DNA of 64,000 nt from CAZNNH01 sp964574335 (GTDB taxonomy: Bacteria; Acidobacteriota; Vicinamibacteria; Fen-336), in assembly GCA_964574335.1 (NCBI GenBank), contig CAZNNH010000007.1, forward strand, positions 19,652-83,651, written 5' to 3'. The position numbers were made by a program, and so were the translations under genes. Below, in pieces: positions 1 to 8,722 of this stretch; positions within the stretch are counted from its first letter, which is position 1; every line of letters begins with the position of its first letter. The notes beneath the pieces are model-generated. The model did no database searches. It saw nothing but the letters and a program-made list of their open reading frames with translations, and was not told the DNA's origin.

Positions 1-321
1 GTGAAGGGCGTCGACCACCGCGCGGACATCCTCGCCGAAGGCCGGCATGGTCCACTCCTTGCGATCGCGGCCCGACTCCCCATGCCCGGCCAGGTCCAGG
101 GTCACGACCTGGCGGTCCTTGGCGAAGCGGGGGACGACGTCGTCCCAGAGGTGCCGGTCGCAGGACCAGCAGTGGACGAGCACCAGGGCCGGCTCGCCCT
201 TGCCGAAGGTCTCGAACCGAATCGGGACGCCGTCGGCGGAAGGGACGGTCTGCGCCTCCGGACGGGCCGGCTGCGCCAGCGCGACGACGAACAGCCCTGC
301 AAGCACGAGTCGAGTCATCAT
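1..321 (-). CDS. alpha/beta hydrolase, N-terminal part (cut by window edge)
   Basis: The first 107 codons of a gene that runs off the left edge. The product starts MMTRLVLAGLF, a signal peptide ending near PEAQT, so it is probably exported. It continues into a typical alpha/beta hydrolase start: a beta-strand with LVHCWSCD (oxyanion region) and then TLDLAGHGESG, as in lipase or epoxide-hydrolase-like enzymes. The nucleophile and the rest of the triad lie outside the window, so substrate cannot be inferred. An AGGAGG site sits 5 nt before the first of two adjacent ATGs (321; 318 is equally possible). Confidence 0.8.
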   Translation of the reverse strand, partial: MMTRLVLAGLFVVALAQPARPEAQTVPSADGVPIRFETFGKGEPALVLVHCWSCDRHLWDDVVPRFAKDRQVVTLDLAGHGESGRDRKEWTMPAFGEDVRAVVDALH

Positions 322-382
322 CCGATCCTCCTTGTTGCGTGATCGATGACTATAGCGCGACTCGCCTTCCAGGGCTCCCCGC

Positions 383-1405
383 CTACCAGACCCACACCCA
401 CCGCGGTGGGTAGTGGGGAGCTCCACTGCATCCCCCGACCACGACGAGCTCTCCCTGCTCCGCCTTCTCGAAGGCCGATCCAGCCAGCAGGCCGGAGATG
501 GTGGGTGCCCAGTGAGCCCTGCTCGGGTAGGCCTGAAGGCTGACGTCGACGGGCGCGAGACACAGCAGCAACACGAAAGGCCAAGCCACGGCACGGAACC
601 GGGATGCGGTTGTATTGGAGCGGACAACCATCGGGACGGCAACGATGGCGGCCAAACCCAGCAGGCTTGCCAGCCGATAGGAGACGGCGAGCAAGGCGAG
701 TCCGGCCGCGGCTTCCACCAGGAGAGCGGCACCACGATTGCCGAACTGCCGGCGGATCCGGAGCGCGAGGAACGCGCCGCCAAGAGGCGCTGCGAACGCC
801 AGCACGCTGAGCTCCTGGTGCGACATGTGTCCCAGGAATTCCAGGCGTGAGACGACATGCCACACGAACGCTTCTGCCGTCGAAAGCGGGCCCAGCGCCA
901 CCACGGAGAAAGCCCACAGAAGCTGTCGGGTTAGCAGGAGGGCCACGTAGGCGCCGAGGAGACAGGTGACGATCTCGACGACCCATGAGGACCACCGCGA
1001 CGCGCGCCACGACACGGCTGCGCTGGCCCACACGGCGGTGGGAGGACCGGTGACCGCCAGGATGGCGAACGGCAGCCAGTCTGTCATTGCCATTGGCAAA
1101 CCGAACGCCGACTCCAGCCACAGGCGGTACCATCTCGGCACCAGATCGTGAAGCTCGTACGCGACGATGACCGGAACGATCGAGGCGAAGTAGCCGGCGA
1201 GGGCCGCGGAGGCTCTCACGAGGATGTCGCGGGGCGCAAGGGCCCTTCTGGTATCGCTCCAGGCCAGACCCGCGAGGAGGCCCAGCGCGGGCAAGATGAT
1301 CGGCGGGGCGTAGTAGGCGGCCTCCGGGTCGACGGCCGCGACGGGCACCAACAACAGGAGTCCGACGGCCGTTCCGCCGTAGGCCCAGGCAAGTCTGTGC
1401 ACCAT
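383..1405 (-). CDS. polytopic membrane protein of unknown function
   Basis: I do not recognise this 340-residue protein. From MVHRLAWAYGG onward it is a succession of hydrophobic stretches (at least seven likely membrane segments) separated by short charged loops, with a Cys-containing hydrophobic tail ending in VWVW. The open frame extends further upstream, but that part is Arg/Gly-rich and not membrane-like. I therefore start at the ATG at 1405, which has a GGGGG run 7 nt upstream. It is divergent from the CARDB protein gene, and about 200 nt between them must hold both promoters. Alternatives are an exosortase-like or VPDSG-type membrane enzyme, but no catalytic motif was seen. Confidence 0.6.
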   Translation of the reverse strand: MVHRLAWAYGGTAVGLLLLVPVAAVDPEAAYYAPPIILPALGLLAGLAWSDTRRALAPRDILVRASAALAGYFASIVPVIVAYELHDLVPRWYRLWLESAFGLPMAMTDWLPFAILAVTGPPTAVWASAAVSWRASRWSSWVVEIVTCLLGAYVALLLTRQLLWAFSVVALGPLSTAEAFVWHVVSRLEFLGHMSHQELSVLAFAAPLGGAFLALRIRRQFGNRGAALLVEAAAGLALLAVSYRLASLLGLAAIVAVPMVVRSNTTASRFRAVAWPFVLLLCLAPVDVSLQAYPSRAHWAPTISGLLAGSAFEKAEQGELVVVGGCSGAPHYPPRWVWVW

Positions 1406-1606
1406 GCCGACACCCCCTTCGCCGGTTGCGTCGCCAGCTTGGACACCGCCAGGCCGCTGGTCGTTCCCGCCGAGAACGCCGTCGGCGGGTGTAGAATCCC
1501 GCGCAGCCCTTGCCTTCACGCCAGTCAGAGACCCCAGGCCGACGAGTGGCCACGCACGCGAGAGCCGCAGCGCAGCAGGCGTCCGGAGGGCCGGAAGGAG
1601 AGGGAC

Positions 1607-2467
1607 GTGAAGAGAATTCTTGCCTGCGTGCTGCCCTTCCTGGCGTGCTCGGTGCTGCTGGGCGCCGAGGCGCAGAAGCGGCAAGCTCGTCAATCCACCG
1701 ACGAGCTGCGCTTGCTGCAGAAGAAGATGCACGCGCATCTGGACCGGATGCGGACCGAGCTCGGACCGGAGGGCGAAGCCCTGGCGCGACACCAGCTATC
1801 CAAGGACCTCCGCGAGCTGCAGGCCAGGACGCTCGAGCTACGGAGAGTGGCGCTGAAGGTGGGCCTGTCTGTGCCCCCCGCACCCTGGAGCAACGTACCG
1901 GCCAACGCCCGGATCGACGTCCTGATCCACCAGACTCGGTTGACCCTGGAGGACCTCATGGCGCTGTTCTTGAAGCTGAACACCGGCGATCCCTCGGCGG
2001 ACCCGGGTCTGCAGCAGATGACATCCGGGATCGTCTCCCTTCTCACGAAGATGGAGAAGGGGGCGAGTGAGGACTCCGGGTCGGGGATGCCCGACCTCAT
2101 CGTCTGTTTGAAGTGGGACTCGAGCGCCCCTTTGATCTATCAGAAGAAGAGGATCCATGTGCTGGTGAAGAACCGCGGCGAGGGTCGCGCTCCCGCCAGC
2201 ACGCTCCGGGTCTACGTCAAGCAGAACGGCCGCCACTACATCGACGTTCCCGCGCTGGCCCCGCTTCGGGCCTTCGACTGGAACCAGAGGTTCGATTGGC
2301 CGACGTGCGGGAACAAGGTGGTGAGGGCTCGGGTCAACTACCACGGGAAGGTCGCCGAGAGCATCGAAGACAACAACGAGCTGGAGAGGGATGTTCATGT
2401 CGTCTGCATCCTCCCCGCGGAGGGCCCGACGAATGAGTACAGCTGCTCCGGCAAGGATGTAAGGTGA
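1607..2467 (+). CDS. secreted protein with helical N-terminus and CARDB-like domain
   Basis: A 286-residue protein starting with GTG (VKRILACVLPFLAC), a clear signal peptide with a possible lipobox-like Cys near residue 13. Residues about 25-75 are charged and helical (LRLLQKKMHAHLDRM...), and residues 75-150 look helical too. The C-terminal 100 residues read as a CARDB/Ig-like beta domain: PDLIV, VLVKNRGEG, LRVYVKQNG and a closing ESIEDNNE, the typical 'D.NE' end of CARDB modules. CARDB domains are extracellular adhesion or scaffold modules, so a periplasmic or surface role is likely. GGAAGGAG precedes the GTG; frame and signal peptide fix this start. Confidence 0.7.
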   Translation: MKRILACVLPFLACSVLLGAEAQKRQARQSTDELRLLQKKMHAHLDRMRTELGPEGEALARHQLSKDLRELQARTLELRRVALKVGLSVPPAPWSNVPANARIDVLIHQTRLTLEDLMALFLKLNTGDPSADPGLQQMTSGIVSLLTKMEKGASEDSGSGMPDLIVCLKWDSSAPLIYQKKRIHVLVKNRGEGRAPASTLRVYVKQNGRHYIDVPALAPLRAFDWNQRFDWPTCGNKVVRARVNYHGKVAESIEDNNELERDVHVVCILPAEGPTNEYSCSGKDVR

Positions 2468-2594
2468 GGCCCCCCGGGCAGGTCGACGTCACAACGCGAG
2501 GCTGACCGCGGCCCCTCCCCCAGGGTTCTCGCCCAGCCCGACCGCCGACGATAGCAGCCACGCGGCCGGACGGAGCCTCTTGCTACCGACTAGG

Positions 2595-2670
2595 TGCTGC
2601 CGATTCTTGCTGCCGAACCGCCGGTTCTGGGTGCCGAACCGCCGATTTGTGCGGCCGAGACGCGGGTCGG
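2595..2670. repeat. degenerate 21-bp tandem repeat
   Basis: Three and a half units of about 21 bp with a shared core TGCCGAACCGCCG: a partial unit from 2595, then units at 2608, 2629 and 2650. Units two and three match at about 16 of 21 positions and the last is more diverged. It lies in the gap between two convergent genes (stop 2467 and stop 2717). No gene is seen in the rest of this 250-nt gap. Confidence 0.5.
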
Positions 2671-2716
2671 CCTGCGGAGTCGACGCCGCGCCCCGCGGGA
2701 GCCGCGAGGCGCCCGA

Positions 2717-3658
2717 TCAGCTTCCGACCACAGCCGTGGGCCAGGTGGCGTCCTTGTCGGGCAGGCTCTCGAGCTGTGAACGGTAGTACTGGAGGACGCC
2801 CTCGTCGAGGATCGCCTGGGCGCCGGCCAGGAAGGTGCCGGGGTCGAACGACGGGTTGCCGAAGCTCTCGAGCAGCTCGTCGAGGGTGGCCTGCGAGTGG
2901 TGCTCTTCCTGCTGCTCGTGGTAGGTCAGGTACCCCAGGTTGACGGGGGTCTCGAGCTCCTTGTTGAGCTTCTTCATCCCCGCGATCCAGGGGGGCCAGA
3001 GGCTGTTGGCGGCCCAGTTCTCGATCGCGAAGGACGCCCCGAGGGCCGTGTTCTGGTCGGTGCTCGCGTAGTAGCCGAAGGTCGCCTCCACGAAGCGCCG
3101 CGTTTCGGGCAGGCCGATCCCGATCTTCCCCAAGTCCTCGAAGCGCAGCCCCAGGCCTTCGGCCGTGGTCTGCATCCAACGGAAGTGGACGGTGGCGGGG
3201 CTCCACTGGCCGGTCAGCTCCCCCTCGAAACCGTCCTCATAGGGGATTCCCTTCTCGTTCAACAGCACCTTGAGCCGCTCGTGGTACGCCTCCTCGGTGA
3301 GCGCGTTGGCCACGAGCCGGGCCTGGGCGACATCGAACTGCAGGCCGAAGACCGAGAGCTGCTGCAGCTCGTGGCGCGCCTGCGCCAGCGTGACGCCCTC
3401 TGCGAGCCGCTCCAGGTATCGGTTGTCGGCGATGACCGGGTGGCACATCACCTTGGCGCAGGCCTCCACGATCAGCCGCTCGAAGGCCTGCGCCCTCTCC
3501 GGCGACATCTCGCCCCGGTCGACCAGGCCCGCCACCTTCTCGATGACGCGATCGGCCTGCTCGCGGAACAGCCGCAGGCACTTCGGAACCTGGTCGCGAT
3601 CGGGAAAGATCCCGGCCTGCACCAACAGGTCCAGGGCGGCGGGCTGGGCGGACTCCAT
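2717..3658 (-). CDS. haem-oxygenase-fold (iron-containing redox enzyme-like) protein
   Basis: A 313-residue, soluble, mainly helical protein. A C-terminal stretch with TYHEQQEEHHSQ (about residues 250-262), preceded by FGYYASTDQ and FAIENWAA, resembles the metal-ligand helices of haem-oxygenase/TenA/PqqC-like proteins and 'iron-containing redox enzyme' families, in which Glu and His residues hold a di-iron site. The N-terminal half carries several acidic-His helices and could be an additional helical layer. An AGGAGG site lies 5 nt before the ATG. It is transcribed away from the adjacent tandem repeat. The family call is by motif and fold feel only; substrate is unknown. Confidence 0.55.
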   Translation of the reverse strand: MESAQPAALDLLVQAGIFPDRDQVPKCLRLFREQADRVIEKVAGLVDRGEMSPERAQAFERLIVEACAKVMCHPVIADNRYLERLAEGVTLAQARHELQQLSVFGLQFDVAQARLVANALTEEAYHERLKVLLNEKGIPYEDGFEGELTGQWSPATVHFRWMQTTAEGLGLRFEDLGKIGIGLPETRRFVEATFGYYASTDQNTALGASFAIENWAANSLWPPWIAGMKKLNKELETPVNLGYLTYHEQQEEHHSQATLDELLESFGNPSFDPGTFLAGAQAILDEGVLQYYRSQLESLPDKDATWPTAVVGS

Positions 3659-3861
3659 CGTCTCCTCCTCGAGACACTCGCCCGGCCCGCGCGCGGCGAC
3701 CGAGCGCGGCCTCGTCCATCAGACTGTCGTATACACCTACTATAGCCCGCCGTCCCGGGTGGGGGACGCGTCGGCGGCCCCCTCCATGCTCCTCTCGCGG
3801 GTGACGAAGTCCCGGCCGGGGATGGCATGCGACGGCGTCCACGTCTGGGTGACCAGGGGCG

Positions 3862-5016
3862 CTACCCAGCGAGCCCGGACAGGAGCGCGAGACCCCAGCG
3901 GTCGAAGATGTCCCGATCTGGCGGGTACGCGATCCCTTCCAGGCGGTAGCGGTCGATCCACACCACCAGGAACAGCCGCCGCCGGCTCTTCTCCTGGTCC
4001 AGGGCGATCACCAGGGCGCGGCCCTCGGCCTCGTCCCCGGAGTCGGGCGCCGGGGGCTCCTTGCGGACGACATCGCCGAGCACCTTGAACGCCTCGATCC
4101 CCTGGACGGACACGATCTCCGTCGCCTGCGGGTCGAACGACCCGAGCTCCCCGATCTCCTTCACGAAGGCCAGGGCGCCCTTGTCGGTCCCCGACCCGCC
4201 CGCCAGCATCTGCGCCCGCTCCTTCGACCCCGCCTTCGGGAGTGGCCGCCAGAAGACGCCGACGCGAACCGAGCGGTCCTTCGGCCAGCACAGGAGCGAT
4301 CCCACCTCGGCGCTCCGGACCCCGCGATACGCGGGATGCGGCACCCCGAACGGGTTCTCGAGCACGTACCAACGTAGCGGGTGCGAGAAGCCGAGCCGGA
4401 AACGCGGGCTCTCGAAGCGGGCATCCAGGCCGGGGACTTCGGACACCGGCGCGCCGTCGTGGCAGGAGAGGGTCTTCGAGGTGGCGTCGATCTGGGCCTG
4501 CAGGTCGCTCTTCGGCGTGCGCAGGCTGACGTTGTAGTTCATGTCGGCGATGAACTCGCGCCCCGACTCGGGGCAGTTCCAGATCAGGAAGTAGGCCCGA
4601 TAGAAGGCGCGCTTGGGCAGCACCTCGGCGTAGACCGCGGGGTGTCCGGCCACGGTGGCCGGCTCCGTCCTCTGCACCACCAGGCCCTCGGTGGGCCACA
4701 CCTTCGGGATCCGCGCGGTGACGTACTCGGGGGTGATGGCCTTGGACTCGATCGGACCCCAATGCACCATGTAGTACGTCATCTTCTGATGATCGAGCCA
4801 CAGCGAGCCCTGGGCCGCGTCCCCCTGGAACGCCTCCTCGTCGACCAGGTAGCCGCCTTCGGGAAGCGACATCGTGAGGGCCGCATGCTCCCGGAGCAGC
4901 TTGGCCGCCGCGTCCTGGTCCATGAGCGCGGGCTCCTGCCCCGCTGCCCAGGCCGGCCAGAGCCAGGTCGCCGCCGCCAAGCCAACGAGTCCCCGGAACG
5001 CTCGCCCCAGAGTCAT
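3862..5016 (-). CDS. secreted protein of unknown function
   Basis: A 384-residue protein with a strong signal peptide (MTLGRAFRGLVG...WAAGQEP, cleavage near residue 26) and GGAGGG before the ATG at 5016. The same frame is open further upstream, but that part is Arg/Pro-rich and overlaps the RDD remnant, so it is rejected. The mature part has two weak halves: residues about 30-170 with YMVHWGPIESKAITPEY, and a second half with RFRLGFSHPLRWY followed by VGVFWRPLP. These suggest two related beta-rich modules of the kind in secreted stress-response or lipoprotein-like families. I recognise no catalytic residues. Confidence 0.6.
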   Translation of the reverse strand: MTLGRAFRGLVGLAAATWLWPAWAAGQEPALMDQDAAAKLLREHAALTMSLPEGGYLVDEEAFQGDAAQGSLWLDHQKMTYYMVHWGPIESKAITPEYVTARIPKVWPTEGLVVQRTEPATVAGHPAVYAEVLPKRAFYRAYFLIWNCPESGREFIADMNYNVSLRTPKSDLQAQIDATSKTLSCHDGAPVSEVPGLDARFESPRFRLGFSHPLRWYVLENPFGVPHPAYRGVRSAEVGSLLCWPKDRSVRVGVFWRPLPKAGSKERAQMLAGGSGTDKGALAFVKEIGELGSFDPQATEIVSVQGIEAFKVLGDVVRKEPPAPDSGDEAEGRALVIALDQEKSRRRLFLVVWIDRYRLEGIAYPPDRDIFDRWGLALLSGLAG

Positions 5017-5084
5017 GGTCCCTCCTATCCGATCGTGGTCGGGCGTCAGCATGGCCGACGCCGCGGCCTCCAGCGTCGCCGCGT

Positions 5085-5309
5085 TCACGCGGGCGTCGGC
5101 TCGCGCGGTGGCTTGGCGTCGGAGACGACCAGCGTGCGCGCCGCGAGGTCGCCGAGACGTTGCCCGTTCTCGGTCAAGGCGACCAGCAGGATGCCGACCA
5201 GCTTGCGCATCCGCCTGGTGAGGACGAGGGCCAGCGCCAGGCCGAGGAGGAGCGGCAGCGTTTGCGGGATCGGCCGAGTCGGAGAGGTGGGCTGGAGTCG
5301 CCATTTGGC
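5085..5309 (-). pseudogene. remnant of an RDD-family membrane protein (C-terminal end)
   Basis: About 75 codons ending with TGA at 5087-5085 encode a hydrophobic helix (LPLLLGLALALVLTRR), a second one (LVGILLVALTENG), then GQRLGDLAARTLVV. The last motif matches the 'G.RLGDLLAGT.VV' end of RDD membrane proteins. The frame has no ATG start and no N-terminal membrane segment carrying the R-D-D residues, so only the tail of a gene seems to remain. It lies upstream of the secreted-protein gene on the same strand. Confidence 0.45.
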
Positions 5310-5453
5310 GCTACGTCTAGCACCCGCCGTGAGTCCGAGTCAATCGGGCGGCCCGGATTGCGTTACCCTTCGACAACGGTCGATTCTGGCTGGTCGGCGA
5401 TGGGCCGCTGGCCGGAAGAGGGCGCGCCTCGGAGAGGCGAGGAGGGCCGCTGG

Positions 5454-7409
5454 ATGAGAGGTATCGCTGCCGTGTTGCTCATCGCGATCTCGCCGGTCTC
5501 GCTCCCGGCCCAGACCTCCCCGGGCGGGAGCCAACCCGGTGTCGCCGTGCTGCTCGTGGACACGGACCGGGTGATGGGCCGTATCGACGAGCGCATCTAC
5601 GGCCAGTTCCTGGAGCACATCAATCACTCCGTGGTGGACGGTCTCTACGCCGAGCAGGTGAGAGGCCGGGGGTTCGAGGGCGAGGACTTCGCCGAGTACT
5701 GGGAAGCCTTCGGCGATGGAGGCGGCGCCGTCGAGATCGCCGAGGTCGGGTTCGGGCAAGGACAGCGGAGCGCGCGGCTCGTCCCGGGCGGCGGCACCGC
5801 CGGCATCCGGCAGCGGCGCGTGTTCCTCGAGAGCGGGCGCGAGTACGACGGCTCGCTGTGGGTCCAGCCGGAGCGGGGAGCGCCGCGGCTGACCCTTCGG
5901 GTGGCGCAGTCGGGTGGTCGGGTGGTCGCGTCCGTGCCGTTGGACTACACCGGCTCCGGATGGCAGGAGGTGGGCTACTCGTTCGCCAGTCCGGTCCGAG
6001 ACACCCAGGCCGAGTTGGAGGTGGTGGCCGCGGGCAGCGGAACGCTGCTGGTCGACCACGTGTCGCTGATGCGTGCGGACGTTAGGGCGAGCGGCAAGCT
6101 GCGCCCCGATCTCCTGGAGGCGCTGCGCGCCCTGGCACCGCCCTTCCTTCGCTGGCCCGGCGGATCCTTCGCCTCGATCTACGCCTGGAAGGACGGCATC
6201 GGCCCCCAGGCGTCCCGCCGCTATCACCCCAACACGATCTGGGGCGGCTACTCGGACTACTACGGCTTCGGCACCGACGAGCTCATGGAGCTGGCGCGGC
6301 AGCTCGACACCGAGCCGCTGGTCGTCCTCAAGGCGACCAGCACCGATCCCGGCGAGATCCAGAACGCGATGGACTGGGTCCGGTACCTGAACGACCCGCC
6401 CACCACGGAGTGGGGTGGGCGACGAGCCGCCAACGGCCACCGGGAGCCCTACGCCGTCCGGTACTTCCAGATCGACAACGAGCCGATGAACCACACCCTC
6501 ACGGCGGACCGGTACGCGGAGATCGTGAACGCCTACGGCGCCCGGCTTCGCGCCATCGCACCCGGGGCCCGGATCGTGGCCTGCGGCCAGAAGCGCTCCA
6601 ACGACATGGCCTGGAGCCAGAAGCTGATCGACATCGCCGGCAAGAGCTTCGACATCCTCGGCGTCCACAACTACGAGTACGAGCCCGAGAACTACGAGAC
6701 GGGACTGAGGCGCATCCGCGAGTACCTGGTGAAGCTGAGCCGATACCTGCGCAGCTCGGCCCATCCGCAGATCGAGGTGGGGGTCCTGGAGTGGGGGCTG
6801 TGCCGCAGCTACGACTGGCGGGCAGGGCTCCACGCCGCCGGGAGCCTGATCCTCTACGAGACCCTGAGCCCCGACGTGACCATGAGCTGCCCCGCGCTGC
6901 TGCTCAGGAACACCAGCGACGACCGGACCTGGACCGCCCTCATCTACCACGACCACGTCGCCTGGTTCCCGGGCGCGGCCTACGTCGTCGAGAAGCTGTT
7001 CCGCGAGCACTACGCCGAGCGTTACCTGGCCTCCACCAGCGGAACGTTCCGGGACCTGTCCGACCGGAGCTCGTTCTTCACCGAGGTCTCGACGATGAAG
7101 CCGGAGGATTGGACGCCCGGGACGGTCGACGCCATCGCCACCTCGAGCGCCGATGGGGAGCAGATCGTGGTCAAGGCCGTCAACTACGCCGGGCACCGGA
7201 ACACCCTGCTGGTCCGCCTGCAGGGCTCGGGCGCGCCGGAGACGGCCGAGGCCCGCCTCTACGAGCTCCGCGCCGGTCTCGAGGACGCGGCGTCGCTCGA
7301 GCGCCCGGACGCGATCGCGCTCGTGGAGCGGTCGGTCGCCTATGCGCGCGACCTGACGCTCGATCTGGCCCCGCACGCCGTGACCGTCCTCGCCATCGAG
7401 GCGCACTAG
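5454..7409 (+). CDS. secreted alpha-L-arabinofuranosidase, GH51 family
   Basis: A 651-residue protein with a signal peptide (MRGIAAVLLIAISPVSLPAQ). It releases terminal L-arabinofuranosyl units from arabinan or arabinoxylan. After a GRIDERIYGQFLEH start typical of GH51, residues about 95-205 form a carbohydrate-binding-like beta domain. The (beta/alpha)8 barrel follows, with RWPGGSF, the acid/base Glu in IDNEP (E343) and the likely nucleophile Glu in VLEWG (E446), then a C-terminal beta domain. The GGAGGG site is 7 nt before the ATG. A small hairpin (arms 5425-5430 and 5434-5439) precedes it. No other carbohydrate gene is adjacent. Confidence 0.9.
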   Translation: MRGIAAVLLIAISPVSLPAQTSPGGSQPGVAVLLVDTDRVMGRIDERIYGQFLEHINHSVVDGLYAEQVRGRGFEGEDFAEYWEAFGDGGGAVEIAEVGFGQGQRSARLVPGGGTAGIRQRRVFLESGREYDGSLWVQPERGAPRLTLRVAQSGGRVVASVPLDYTGSGWQEVGYSFASPVRDTQAELEVVAAGSGTLLVDHVSLMRADVRASGKLRPDLLEALRALAPPFLRWPGGSFASIYAWKDGIGPQASRRYHPNTIWGGYSDYYGFGTDELMELARQLDTEPLVVLKATSTDPGEIQNAMDWVRYLNDPPTTEWGGRRAANGHREPYAVRYFQIDNEPMNHTLTADRYAEIVNAYGARLRAIAPGARIVACGQKRSNDMAWSQKLIDIAGKSFDILGVHNYEYEPENYETGLRRIREYLVKLSRYLRSSAHPQIEVGVLEWGLCRSYDWRAGLHAAGSLILYETLSPDVTMSCPALLLRNTSDDRTWTALIYHDHVAWFPGAAYVVEKLFREHYAERYLASTSGTFRDLSDRSSFFTEVSTMKPEDWTPGTVDAIATSSADGEQIVVKAVNYAGHRNTLLVRLQGSGAPETAEARLYELRAGLEDAASLERPDAIALVERSVAYARDLTLDLAPHAVTVLAIEAH

Positions 7410-7455
7410 GCTTCACTCCGGTGTTTGTCGCGCGACCTCATGAAGGTGGGCCTGC

Positions 7456-7539
7456 TGGCTCGACCTTGACGCCGCCTAGGCCGAGCTCCACCGCGTGCTG
7501 CGGGCGGGCGGCCGGGTAGCGGCCCTCCGGAGCCTGCAG
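7456..7539 (+). pseudogene. 84-nt scrap resembling the nearby methyltransferase gene
   Basis: Read in frame, this gives WLDLDAA, a TAG stop, then AELHRVLRAGGRVAALRSLQ. The intact methyltransferase downstream (8723-9511) has WFDLDAALAELRRVLRSGG followed by LLAVLW at the same place. The match covers most of 28 codons and is interrupted by the stop, so this is a decayed fragment of a methyltransferase copy. Nothing else of that gene is visible between the GH51 stop and the PD40 gene. Confidence 0.6.
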
Positions 7540-7584
7540 TCGCCAGCAGGTCGCTGCCGGGCCCTGGTCGGCCGCCGAGCGGGC

Positions 7585-8532
7585 TCACTCCTTGGCGCGG
7601 TTCGCCTCGATGACGCTGGCGTCGACCCAGTAGATCGAGCTGAGACGCTGGTTCCCCGGTCGGTTGCTGGTGAAGAACAAGAACCGGCCGTCGGGTGTCA
7701 CGAAAGGTCGGGCCTCGGAGCTGGCGGAGTTGACCTGGTCGCCCAGGTTGACCGGGTCTGTCCAGGACCCGTCCTGTTTTCGATGCGCGACGTGGAGGTC
7801 CCACCCGCCGTGGCCGTCGGGCCGGTCCTGGCAGACGATCAGGTAGCTCTCGTCGGGCGCCACGAAGGGATCGATGTCGCTCGATTCGGTGTTGACCGGC
7901 GGCCCGATGTTGTCGGCCGTACCGTAGACGCCGTCGAGGTTCCTCGACCGGTAGACGTCTGTCCGGCCCACACTGTCGCTTCGGCGGCTCATGTAGTAGA
8001 CGGTGCCGTCGGACGTCACAGATGGGTAGTTCTCGTAGTGGTGCTCGGTGTTGAGGGACTGCCCGAACATCACGGGCTCGGTCCAACCATCGCCCTGGAG
8101 CTGCACGGCCCAGATGTTGGCCTCCTCGAGCAGACGGCTGGTCGACCTGTCGGGGGACTTCAGGCTCGTGAAGTACACGGTTCGGTCGTCCGGGCCGACG
8201 GTGAAGTTGTAAGGGCCGAAGCTGCTGAACGGCACGATCCTCGGCCGGGTCCAGCCGTGGCTGGTCATCGTGGTGATGTAGACGGGACGTAGCCTCCAGT
8301 CCGAGCCAGGCTGCATGCTGGCGAAGACAAAGACCGTACCCCCGCGCAGGAACCCGGAGCAGCCGAGTCCCTCCCCTTCGATGAACACCGGAGGTGAGAA
8401 TCGCTCGGCCCTGGTGCCCGGCGGGGCCTGCCCCAGGTAGGGGCCATCCACACCCGGGACGAGCTCGTCGGATGCCCGAAGCGGAAGACCGGCGAGGAAA
8501 AGGAGAAGCAGTGCGGAAGGCCTGAACGTCAT
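7585..8532 (-). CDS. secreted PD40 (TolB-like) beta-propeller protein
   Basis: A 315-residue protein with a signal peptide (MTFRPSALLLLFLAGLPLRAS). The rest is built of repeated propeller strands: YENYPSVTSDGTVYYMSRR, DPFVAPDESYLIVCQDRP and ARPFVTPDGRFLFFTSNRPG. These are PD40/WD40-like blades as in TolB and the N-terminal part of S9 peptidases. There is no attached peptidase domain, so a binding or scaffold role outside the cytoplasm is most likely. A paralogue with the same signature blades lies at 32113-33081. The gene is divergent from the methyltransferase; the ribosome site is weak. Confidence 0.8.
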   Translation of the reverse strand: MTFRPSALLLLFLAGLPLRASDELVPGVDGPYLGQAPPGTRAERFSPPVFIEGEGLGCSGFLRGGTVFVFASMQPGSDWRLRPVYITTMTSHGWTRPRIVPFSSFGPYNFTVGPDDRTVYFTSLKSPDRSTSRLLEEANIWAVQLQGDGWTEPVMFGQSLNTEHHYENYPSVTSDGTVYYMSRRSDSVGRTDVYRSRNLDGVYGTADNIGPPVNTESSDIDPFVAPDESYLIVCQDRPDGHGGWDLHVAHRKQDGSWTDPVNLGDQVNSASSEARPFVTPDGRFLFFTSNRPGNQRLSSIYWVDASVIEANRAKE

Positions 8533-8722
8533 GGCGGACCACCCATACCTGCCCCCTTGGGCCTCGGATTCTCTTCTTGGCGGAGGTCAGGCGCAAACCG
8601 CCTCGCCCGCCTGGCGAGTGAGAAGCGCCCGCGCTTTCCGCGGCGAAAGGAATGACCTGGTGCTCGCGACCGTGTGCGATCCCAGATGCCCGCTTCGGGC
8701 CGGTTCCGGAGACAATGGTCTC

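Noticed and set aside
5425..5439. Small hairpin (CGCCTC/GAGGCG) before the GH51 gene as a riboswitch or attenuator
   Set aside because: Six-base stem only, no alternative pairing or leader peptide; expected by chance at this GC content.
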